Positions 51,706 through 60,823 of a stretch of DNA of 64,000 nucleotides are shown here, piece by piece. The translations under genes were made by a program, and so were the position numbers. Where the stretch lies: the NCBI GenBank assembly GCA_035578175.1, contig JAQMRL010000008.1:11218963-11282962 (forward strand), given 5' to 3'. Source of the DNA: Catonia carolina (lineage: Eukaryota > Arthropoda > Insecta > Hemiptera > Achilidae). Below the pieces are notes generated by a model. That model saw nothing but the letters and a program-made list of their open reading frames with translations. It had not been told where the DNA came from and ran no database searches. The first letter of the stretch is position 1; each line of letters begins with the position of its first letter.

Positions 51706-52370
51706 ACTATTCTTTTATCTGTTATGATCCTTATGTCATAACCTAATCAAGTAAAATTTTATGTAGGCTAGGTGTTATCACTCAAGAAAACTAATTACAG
51801 TAAATTTGAAATAAAAACTCCATTTCATATTAAAACAAAAGATATTTTTACTGTGAACCATACCTTGAACATCTTGAAATTAAACTCTCGTACTTTCAAA
51901 CTTAAATTCACCACTTGATATACTTTAGCTTCTCTAACTTTAACTTAATTAAAGTTCTAATCCTTCAATATTTGCCAAGAAATATATACAACTGAAAGTT
52001 GTCATTAATCCGAATAGATTAAATACTTTTGATATCGTTAATAATAAAATCCCTGATATAATTCAATAAAATAAAATTTAAGTAAAAGATTTTTTTTTTT
52101 TGTTATAAATTATTCGTATTTCATTCCGTTATTCTGCCAATTTAACGTAAATCAAATAAATGATTGTCAATAATTTCAAATTCTTTGAAATGTCAAAAGG
52201 AGCATTTTTTTGTATGGCAATATTAAGCGTTCATATTTTTAGATTTGACAGACGTTTCAGATTTATTTTTTCGTACTCGTTTTCTGATGTGTACTGACGC
52301 TGTTTTATATCGGATAGTAATTTTTCTGGTATTTATTTTTAACAAAATAAAGGATTATATTTTTAATTAC
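51706..52370. other. AT-rich interval with no gene recognised
   Basis: No supported features. Confidence 0.4.
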
Positions 52371-52375
52371 AAATA

Positions 52376-54175
52376 TGTTTTACTTTTTCTTTCTCTATGT
52401 GAATATACAGTGAAGGAAAGTATTGTTTTACGTCGATTTTTTGAAATCGACTTTTCACCAATACACGTCTTCCCCTAAACCCAAAAAAACATGTTTTTAG
52501 CGATTGGTCTGTCTGTCTGAGTAGGAACAAAATATTACACAAACAGAATTGCATACAAAGCGACGTTGAGACTTGAAACGTACTGTAGTAAGGTACTACT
52601 ACAGGACCCAACACGAACATTTTCATCAAAATCGGTCAACTGGAGGTAGTAGTTTATTCGTGCGAATTTTTATTTTTGCAATTTTCTCAAAAACGGCTCC
52701 TACAGTTATTTTAAAATCGCATAATTTACTCAATTTTTTGTATTGTACAAGATAATATAAGGGTCATGTCTGCTGAAATTCTTGAGAAGGCTGTGCTTTC
52801 GTAGAACAATTTTTTTAAGACTGCGGCCTTAATATGCATTTTAGGGCAAAAGTGTATAAGCAAAACTGTAAAACTTTTAAAAACCTACAACTTTGAATTT
52901 AAACATTTTTACTTTCTCTTGCCTATATAAATATATAGGAAGGAAGATATTGTTTTCATGTCGAAATTTCAAAATCGAGTTTACACCGGATCTACATTTC
53001 CAGACCCCTAAACCCAAAAAACATGTTTTTAGCGATTGGACTGCGTGTGTGTGAACAGAATATCTCAAGAACGGAACATTGTACGAACTTGAAAATTGAA
53101 ACATAAGATAGATACTACTATTGGACTCGACACAAAAATTTTCATTAAAATCGGTCAACTGGAAATAGTAGTTTATGCGTGTCATTTTTCACTTTTTTGC
53201 GAGTTTCTCAAAAACAGTTCTTATTATTTTTTTTAAAATCACCTCATTTACTACATTTTTTATGCTCTACAAGATAGGGTAGGCGCCATGCCTGCTGAAA
53301 TTCTTGGTGAGGCTTTTTCTCGTAAAAAAATTGTTTTTCTTAAAGATTGCGACTTTAAAATGCATTTTAGCGCAAAAATGTATTCTAGTCAAAGTTGTAG
53401 AGAATTTAAAATCCTAAAACTGTTATTTCAAACATTTTTTTGTATAACGCTTAGTTTAGCGATAATTAGCGATTTTCTGTATTTTTTTCACGAAATCGTG
53501 TAAAAAAAGATTTTTTTAAAGATTTCAGCCTTATACATTTTACGAGAAAAAAGTATAATTAAATTAATAGGAAATTAAAAGATCTATAACTTTTATTCAG
53601 AGCCTTTTTTCACTACAGAGCCCTGTTTAGCGTGAAAGAGTGATTTTTCGTATTTTGAAGGTAAACTGAGGTTGATTTTCACTTTACGTCTTTCACTCAT
53701 GATTAAAATAAGATTAAGCCTATGTTTTTTGAAGTTATTTTTGTTGTTTCTTTCTAATGTTTTATTACTAATGTTAGGTTATATTGTTAATTATTTGCAT
53801 TGGCAAGAGAAAGATGTTTGAGTGTTTCACACCGGATTTTTTTTATACAACGCTTAGTTTAGTGACGATTAGTGATTGTCTGTTTTTTTTTCTCATGAAT
53901 ATCGGTAAAAATAGTATTTGTTTACATTGCGACCTTAGCCCACACATTTTAAAACAAAAGTGTACTATGTATCAAAGTTATTATAGGAAATTAAAAATCC
54001 TAAAACCTTTATCGAACAGAGTTGATTTTCATTTTGTGTCATTCACTCGTGGTTAAAATTAGGTTATGATTTTCATTTTACATTGTTTACTCATGATTAA
54101 ACGTAGGTTACATTGGTTATTGAATTTACATTGGCAAGATAAAGTCGTGTGAGTGTTTCACACTATATGTTTACT
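52376..54175 (-). mobile_element. Family A repeat (outer copy), split by another family A copy
   Basis: The left part 52376-52907 runs TACTTTTTCTTTCTCTATG...CTACAACTTTGAATTTAAACATTTTT. The right part from 53839 continues TTTTATACAACGCTTAGTTTAGTGACG to GGCAAGATAAAGTCGTGTGAGTG near 54150. In the consensus these join as AAACATTTTTTTGTATAACGC, so the inner copy landed inside that T run. Confidence 0.85.
52908..53838 (-). mobile_element. Family A repeat (inner copy), full length
   Basis: ACTTTCTCTTGCCTATATAAATATATAGGAAGG at the left, a very short TG tract (GTGTGTGTG at 53045-53053), GGCAAGAGAAAGATGTTTGAGTGTTTCACACCGGA at the right. No duplication other than T residues flanks it. Confidence 0.88.
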
Positions 54176-54554
54176 AATATTTTTAATGCAACCGTCTGAG
54201 ACGATTGCTAGTACGCAATCGCATTTGTAATTTCAATAGAAGCTTGCACCGTACACGTTCCGTCTACTTGTCTTCTCCATCTAATTCCGAATAGTCAATA
54301 TAGGTACTGGTTGTTAAAAAACTATGCTTCTAAACTGTTACCAGTGTTTAATACTTTTGTATGAATTTAATTCTAGTAAAGTTATTGGTTAATTGTATAA
54401 TCCTACTTTAGTTCATATAACATACATAACTGGCTTGTAAATCACGTTTTTCACTCATCTTTGGCCGGTACTGCGTACGCTTTAATCCCTTACGCACTAA
54501 CCGGAAACTCAAACTGAACTGGAAAATTTCTTTATACTATAATATAATAATATA

Positions 54555-54660
54555 TAGGCCTACTAGGATTTGAACCAGGAACCTTCGTCTCCGAAAATCA
54601 GCTGTTAAACAGCTGATTTTGGCGACGACTTTACCTCTAGACTAACCCGGAGGGTTAAAA
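54555..54660 (-). repeat. SINE-B head, minus strand
   Basis: TACTAGGATTTGAACCAGG (box B reversed), AATCAGCTGTTAAACAGCTGATT, GGCGACGACTTTACCTCTAGACTAACCCGG. The body is absent and a LINE remnant follows on the other side. Confidence 0.8.
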
Positions 54661-54664
54661 ACAA

Positions 54665-54970
54665 TTAAAGCAATCAACTTTACTGCTGTGCAAAACCATC
54701 GGTATTAGCAAAAAATAAGTGTTTCCAATCAAAGCTTTTACGGAAGATAGTTAACGTCCCCTATTATGTAACCAATAAAACGCTACACTCATTCCTAAAC
54801 GAACCTTCCATAAATGACGTTTTTTAAAACTCTATACAAAATTTAGGAAGAAACTCGTTAACTACCATAACCCATTGATCTCAAATCTGGCCACGCATAC
54901 TCTCCCAAACAATCCAATAAGACGTCTCAAACGTCGATGGAGCCGGGACCTCAACAATTAACATAGTACT
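54665..54970 (+). pseudogene. Jockey-like LINE C-terminal fragment, frameshifted
   Basis: In one frame VNVPYYVTNKTLHSFLNEPS is read; after an in-frame stop and a shift, another frame reads NPLISNLATHTLPNN then RRLKRRWSRDLNN and stop. The PWYVxNxTLHxDL and RRLKRxWxRDL phrases are the familiar C-terminus of jockey/BS-type ORF2. At least one stop and one indel show it is dead. Confidence 0.75.
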
Positions 54971-55185
54971 GTAATTGACTATCCATTACAGTGTTCTAAA
55001 TGCTGCACTTAATGCTACACTTATCTATTCACGTCGGAGTTCTGACACTGAAATGTGTCTCCACACACGTTTATTTATCATAATTATTTTTTTCCAAATT
55101 TTGTATTATCACATTCACTGATTGTTTCCAACAGATTGTGAATTTCCTAAATAGAGAAAAAAATAATTGTTGGCCTTAAGGAATA
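54971..55185. other. Short interval with no gene recognised
   Basis: No supported features. Confidence 0.4.
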
Positions 55186-55189
55186 AAAA

Positions 55190-56112
55190 TCTGGTGTGAA
55201 ACACTCACACAACTTTCTCTTGCCAGTGCAAAAAATTAACAATAAACCTAACATTAGTAATAAACCATAAGAAATAAACAAAAAACTAACCTCAACAAAC
55301 ATAACCTAATTTTAATCATGAGTGAAAGACGCAAAATGAAAATCAACCTCAGTTTGGCTTAGAAATACGGAAAATCACTCTTTCTCTCTAAACTAGGCTC
55401 TGTAGAGACAAATGCTCTAAACAAAAGTTGTAGATCTTTTAATTATCTATAAATTTAATTATATACACTTTTATCGTAAAATGCATACTAAGGCCGAAAT
55501 GTTAAAAAAATCGATTTTTCTCACGTTTTCGTAAGAAAAAAACAGAAAATCGCAAATTACCGCTAAACTAAGCGTTATACAAAAAAATGTTTGAAATAAA
55601 AAATGTAGGTTTTTAAATTCTCTACAACTGTTAATATATAACGTTTTGCGCTAAAATGCATATTAAAGCCGCAATCTTAAAAAGAAAATGTTTTTACGTA
55701 AAAACAGCCTCACGCAGAATTTCAGCAAACATGGCGCCTACCCTATCTTGTAGAGAATAAAAAATTGAGTAAAACAGGCGATTTTAAATAAAATCGTAGG
55801 ATCAGTTTTTGAGAAAATCGTAAAAAAGTGAAAAATTACACGAATAAACTACTACTTCCGGTTGACCGATTTTGATGAAAATGTTCGTGTCGGATCCGGT
55901 AGTGGTATGTAACTTAAGTTTCAAGTTCGTACGATGCTCCGTTCTTGAGATATTCTGTTTACAAAAAAACACACACACACACACAGACCAATCGCTAAAA
56001 ACATGTTTTTTGAGTTGAGGGGGTCTGAAAACGTGTACGTTTTCGTAGATCTCGTAGATCCGGTGAAAACTCGATTTCTTAAAATCGACATGAAAACAAT
56101 ACTTTCCTTCCT
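55190..56112 (+). mobile_element. Family A repeat, forward, full length to the terminal hairpin
   Basis: Begins TCTGGTGTGAAACACTCACACAACTTTCTCTTGCC at 55190 after AAAAA, with a (CA)n tract at about 55969-55985. It ends in the middle of the terminal hairpin at ACTTTCCTTCCTA, where repeat D begins. The last arm GGCAAGAGAAAGT is thus missing. Confidence 0.88.
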
Positions 56113-56485
56113 ACTGTTTGTCTGTGACTTGATGGCCCCTCGCAGAGGGGAGCAATATACGGATTGTAAAACCATTTCAGAAAACATTTAATTTTTTTTA
56201 GGTCACTGAAACTTTTCAGAAATGACGTATTTTTATAAAACAAAGTATTTCGCATGTTTTTTGTCCTATGAAATTATTTCGAAAAACACACGCCTAATGA
56301 GATAATGTATAATTTAGTAAAAGTTTTGTTTTTGAAGAAAAACCGGTATTTTTTCAAATACATCGTCATTGTTCAACAACTATTCCACGGATTAACGTAA
56401 AATTTGGCAGGCTTGTTCTGTAATAATTATGAAAAACGATGATGCAATAGAATTTAACAGAAAATCAATACTTTTTAAGTTACAA
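56113..56485 (+). repeat. Repeat D, copy 2
   Basis: Same order of motifs as 48358-48740; abuts the truncated end of a family A repeat. Confidence 0.75.
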
Positions 56486-56939
56486 GGTATTTTTATAAAT
56501 ACATTTTGTAAAATCGCGAAACACGACATAAAAAAGTCAGCATGCGAGAAACTTTGTTGTCTTTAAAGATAACTGTACACTGTAAGCGAATGAAATAAAG
56601 AGAACATTTTGAATTAATTTTTAGTGAAAGAATTATTTAAATTTGACGAACCGTATAGGAGTTACAAGGATTTAAAAAACGCTGTGCTTTGATTGTACTG
56701 ACGTAAAGTATAAGAAAAAACGATAATATTTTCGAGCGCGGTTTTGAAAAGTTAATATCGGGAAAATTTTTCTGTCGTTCGAAAAAGTGCACGCATGAAG
56801 TTTATTAACAGAGCTTAAATACATTTTCTCTTAAAAAATCATTCAAATCGGATCATCCATTTTAAAATTAACACAGTTCAAATTTCGCAACTGCGCGGCG
56901 CGCATTGCATGATAATAAACTGCGCTCGTATTCTACGAT
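56486..56939. other. Interval with no gene recognised
   Basis: Includes a GC-rich palindromic patch (GCGCGGCGCGC, near 56893-56903). No supported frame. Confidence 0.4.
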
Positions 56940-57462
56940 TGTAATAGATGGTAATAGGAGACACGTATATAAACAAACAATTGTAAACATGCAAACTTAC
57001 ACACAACTAAAAATACACACGTAAACACACACGTACACACATACCCTTCACACACTCGACATAAACAAGACATGTCAACATTTGTTACATTTACACCCCA
57101 ACATAAACAACTACGTCAGATGATTTACCAACTCCAGATGTGAGTGATAAAGAAAAAAAAAAAAAAGAAAATTTAAATTTAAATTAAAATTCAAGAAAAG
57201 GATTGTTGAAGTTTCATTCTGTTTTAAAACTTTTATGAGAAGAGACGTTTTTTACAAGTTTTAAGAAAAGGAACTAAAAATATATAATTATTTTAATCAA
57301 AGATTTTAATTGTTTTTAAGTGTTTTTAAGAAATTTTAAAACTTTTAATTGTTATTTTAAAATGTGTCTTAGCTCTTGTTTTTGACGAGAATAAAATAAA
57401 TTTATTTATTTGTTGTCTTACAAATATTGATTACAAAATTCTACCACTGGACATCGATTACA
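56940..57462 (+). repeat. Diverged LTR related to LTR element 2
   Basis: In plus orientation it begins TGTAATAG...GGAGACACG and ends GATTACA (TG...CA). It shares with the element-2 LTR the CA-rich start, ACATGTCAACATTTGT, CAGATGATTTACCA and CTCCAGATGTGAGTGA in the same order. About 523 bp against 560-563. No matching second LTR lies in the window, so it is a remnant of a separate, older insertion in opposite orientation. Confidence 0.8.
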
Positions 57463-57465
57463 AAA

Positions 57466-57485
57466 TGGTGCATCGACCGGGAAAT
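57466..57485 (+). other. Primer-binding site next to the diverged LTR
   Basis: TGGTGCATCGACCGGGAAAT, three bases after the LTR end, identical to the primer site of LTR element 2 including the unusual A. This identifies the LTR as a 5' LTR with some leader retained. Confidence 0.8.
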
Positions 57486-57600
57486 TAACGAAAACTTAAC
57501 AGGAAATTAACGAAAACTTAACAGGAAATTAACGAAAACTTAACAAGAAATTAACGAAAACTTGACAGGAAATTAACGAAAACTTAACAAGAAATTAATA
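57480..57600 (+). repeat. 22-bp minisatellite starting in the primer-binding site
   Basis: Five near-perfect units GGAAATTAACGAAAACTTAACA (some with AGAAATT or CTTGACA) followed by degenerate AGGAAATTAATAAGAGG-type units to about 57655. Unit 1 begins with the GGGAAAT that closes the primer site. Confidence 0.85.
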
Positions 57601-57776
57601 ATAAGAGGAACTTAATAAAGGAAATTAATAAGAGGAAATTAACAAGAGGAAGACAAGACGTCATAGAGAACAAACAGACAGAAATCAACTTAGTAGAGGA
57701 AGAATGTATGTACTGGGACAACCTTGACCTTTGACCACCGGAGATAGGATGACCTTCAAAAAAAAAAAAAAAAAAA

Positions 57777-58356
57777 CCGCCAAATTTTTTTCCCCGCCAA
57801 ATTTTCAAACTCAATTTTCTCCGCAACCGCTGGGCCGATTTTGATGCGGACGGCACCCACGTGACCGGGAGATCGAGATCTACAAGATAAGCCCTAAAAC
57901 TCGTCGATCTGATAACCAGGTCACGTGTTACAAGCTATCTCAGGTTCCATAGGGGATACGGCTACGGATTAGGGCTTATCGTGTAGATCTCGATCTCCTG
58001 GTCACGTGGGTACCGCCCGCGTCAAAATCGACCCAGCGGTTGCGGAGAAAATCAGGTTTGAAAATTTAAAAAAATAAAAAAATGGCAAATTTTCAAACCC
58101 GATTTTCTCCGCAACCGCTGGACCGATTTTGATGTGGGCGGTACCCACGTGACCAGGAGATCGAGATCTACAAGATAAGCCCTAAATCTCATCGATCTGA
58201 TAACCAGGTCACGTGTTACAAACGATCTCAGGTTCCATCGGGGATACGGCTACAAATTAGGGCTTATCTTGTAGATCTCGATCTCCCGGTCACGTGGGTA
58301 CCGCCCGCATCAAAATCGACCCAGCGGTTGAGGAGAAAATCAAGTTTGAAAATTAG

Positions 58357-58393
<37 letters not shown>

Positions 58394-58399
58394 CTCGCC

Positions 58400-58446
<47 letters not shown>

Positions 58447-59820
58447 GGTAAATTTTCAAACTCGATTTTCTCCTCAACCGCTGGTCCGATTTTGATGCGG
58501 GTGGTATCCACGTGACCAGGAGATCGAGATCTACAAGGTAAGCCCTAAACCTCATCGATCCGATAAACAGGTCACGTGTTACAAGCTATCTCAGGTTCCA
58601 TCGGGGATACAGCTACGGATTAGGGCTTATCATGTAGATCTCGATCTCCTGGTCACGTGGGTACCGCCCGCATTAAAATCGGTCCAGCGGTTACAGAGAA
58701 AATCAGGTTTGAAAATTTAAAAAAATAAAAAAATGGCAAATTTTCAAACCCGATTTTCTCCTCAACCGCTGGTCCGATTTTGATGCGGGTGGTATCCACG
58801 TGACCAGGAGATCGAGATCTACAAGGTAAGCCCTAAACCTCATCGATCCGATAAACAGGTCACGTGTTACAAGCTATCTCAGGTTCCATCGAGGAAACAG
58901 CTACGGATTAGGGTTTATCATGTAGATCTCGATCTCCTGGTCACGTGGGTACCGCCCGCATTAAAATCGGTCCAGCGGTTACAGAGAAAATCAGGTTTGA
59001 AAATTTAAAAAAATAAAAAAATGGCAAATTTTCAAACCCGATTTTCTCCTCAACCGCTGGTCCGATTTTGATGCGGGTGGTATCCACGTGGCCGGGAGAT
59101 CGAGATCTACAAGGTAAGCCCTAAACCTCATCGATCCGATAAACAGGTCACGTGTTACAAGCTATCTCAGGTTCCATCGAGGAAACAGCTACGGATTAGG
59201 GTTTATCATGTAGATCTCGATCTCCTGGTCACGTGGGTACCGCCCGCATTAAAATCGGTCCAGCGGTTACGGAGAAAATCAAGTTTGAAAATTTAAAAAA
59301 ATAAAAAAATGGCAAATTTTCAAACCCGATTTTCTCCTCAAACGCTGGGCCGATTTTGATGCGGGCGGTACCCACGTGACCAGGAGATCGAGATCTATAA
59401 GATAAGCCCTAAACCTTGCCGATCTGATAACCAGGTCACGTGTTACAAGCTATCTCAGGTTCCATCGGGGATACGGCTACGGATTAGGGCTTATCTTGTA
59501 GATCTCGATCTCCTGGTCACGTGGATATCACCCGCATCAAAATCGGACCAGCGGTCGAGGAGAAAATCGAGTTTGAAAATTAAGAAGAAAAAAAAAAAAA
59601 AAAAAAAATCCCGCATTTTTTTTTTTTTTTTTTTTTTTTCTTAATTTTCAAACTCGATTTTCTCCGCAACCGCTGGGTCGATTTTGATGCGGGTGATATC
59701 CACGTGACCGGGAGATCGAGATCTACAAGATAAGCTCTAATCCGTAGCCGTATCCCCGTTAGAACCCGAGATCGCTTGTAACACGTGACCCGTGGATCGG
59801 ATCGACGAGGTTTAGGTGCC
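57777..59820. repeat. Tandem array of ~270-bp inverted-repeat (hairpin) units
   Basis: Seven units start near 57799, 58086, 58449, 58736, 59026, 59315 and 59642. Each has a ~115-bp left arm (AAATTTTCAAAC, TTTTCTCC, CAACCGCTGG, CCGATTTTGATGCGG, CCACGTGACC, GGAGATCGAGATCTAC, TAAGCCCTAA), an ~80-bp loop (AACAGGTCACGTGTTACAAGC, ATCTCAGGTTCCATC) and a right arm that is the reverse complement of the left. Units are joined by short A/T-rich spacers or long poly-A/poly-T runs (58355-58445, 59585-59640). No coding capacity. In the seventh unit the loop is inverted relative to the first six. Confidence 0.88.
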
Positions 59821-60104
59821 CGCAGGATCCGGACATTCCGTAGAACGCGTTACGTACGGTTTCGGGTCTTAGGTTCTTTCGGGATCCGAACAATCGGTAA
59901 TTTTGGTAATTTCGTTTTGAGACACCCTATGCTTTGTTTTATTAGCATTGACGTCATTCGTTTTTTTATCTATGCACGTGCCAGACTATTAATTCAGATG
60001 ATGCAACTTGATTACTGCAAATTTAAATGTACAGTTAATTTAGATGATGCAACTCTATTCTTTTAATTTTGACAATGTCACATGTTGTTTGTTACGAGTC
60101 ACGC
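59821..60104. other. Spacer between hairpin array and SINE-B remnant
   Basis: Starts GC-rich with small palindromes (GGATCCGG, GCGTTACGTACG) and becomes AT-rich, with a duplicated phrase TAATT(C/T)AGATGATGCAACT at about 59990-60012 and 60035-60055. No supported gene. Confidence 0.5.
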
Positions 60105-60262
60105 TGCTTTACTAGGATTTGAACCAGGAACCTTCATCTCCGAAAATCAGCTGTTAAACAGCTGATAATCAGCTGTTAAACAGCTGATAAACAGCTGTTA
60201 AAAATCAGCTGATAAACAGCTGTTAAAAATCAGCTGATAAACAGCTGATTTTGACGACGATA
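60105..60262 (-). repeat. SINE-B head with an expanded CAGCTG palindrome
   Basis: TACTAGGATTTGAACCAGGAACC (box B reversed) and TCTCCGAAAATCAGCTG match SINE-B, but the single AATCAGCTGTTAAACAGCTGATT palindrome of other copies is amplified to a run with nine CAGCTG hexamers before TTTTGACGACGA. The rest of the head is lost. It sits directly upstream of a TATA box. Confidence 0.8.
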
Positions 60263-60266
60263 CAAG

Positions 60267-60307
60267 TATAAAAGGTCGCAGTTTTCCCATCGAATCATAC
60301 CATCAGT
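60267..60307 (+). promoter_or_regulatory. Probable core promoter of the DNA polymerase gene
   Basis: TATAAAAG at 60267-60274 is followed by initiator-like sites TCATAC (A at 60297, 30 bp downstream) and TCAGT (A at 60305). Nine CAGCTG boxes lie just upstream. The arrangement fits an arthropod TATA/Inr promoter reading to the right. Confidence 0.55.
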
Positions 60308-60368
60308 AGCATCTGCCTGATAGTTCTCCCGACAACCCTACCTGTCAGCTCTTCGAGTTTATTGAAAG

Positions 60369-60818
60369 GTGAGGCATCTCATACTTTAATAAATTTTATA
60401 AATATAAACTTAGAATTGTTTCATTATATATAAACATAGAATTTTTTAATAAAATATAAACTTAGTGATGAGCATACAGTCGAACCGCTGAGGGAGACCT
60501 CCAGACTGCTCGATGAGCTGTTGGGAGCACCTAAAATATACCGGTGATAGACCTAGCAGACGATGACCGGGCGGAAGTGCCGGTCCAGCGGTACAACCAA
60601 CGGCACAACCAGCGAGGCAAGCGGAAGTAAAAAATCATACGTCAAATCGCTACGAATCCGCTAAAAAATGACGTATGCATATTCCATCGTATTATTAGTA
60701 TCAGTATTAGTATTATATTTATATTAATAATAAAATAAATGTATTAAGCTGTTTATCATTGTTTTTCATTTCAAAGTACCATACTTTCCCCGTTTAACTA
60801 AAACATATGGTTTTGCAG
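60369..60818 (+). other. Probable 5'UTR intron (450 bp)
   Basis: Donor AAAG|GTGAGG at 60368/60369 and acceptor GGTTTTGCAG|GA ending 60818 have good consensus. The intron is AT-rich at both ends, with a GC-richer block at about 60465-60655. Splicing would place the polymerase ATG six bases after the junction. Confidence 0.5.
60465..60655 (+). other. GC-rich block with overlapping short frames inside the putative intron
   Basis: One frame reads SDEHTVEPLRETSRLLDELL then stops after KIYR; shifted by one, PVIDLADDDRAEVPVQRYNQ continues to a basic RGKRK and stop at about 60606. The amino-acid flavour (acidic then basic) and GC content resemble the polymerase gene more than the flanks. It could be a remnant of an adjacent viral-type gene, or chance. 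Function unknown. Confidence 0.25.
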
Positions 60819-60823
60819 GAAAT

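Noticed and set aside
57480..57600. CRISPR-like array of 22-bp repeats
   Set aside because: Units are directly tandem without spacers, in a eukaryotic retrotransposon leader.
58340..58555. Frame with long Lys and Phe runs
   Set aside because: Translation of poly-A/poly-T between hairpin units; the run lengths may also be assembly artefacts.
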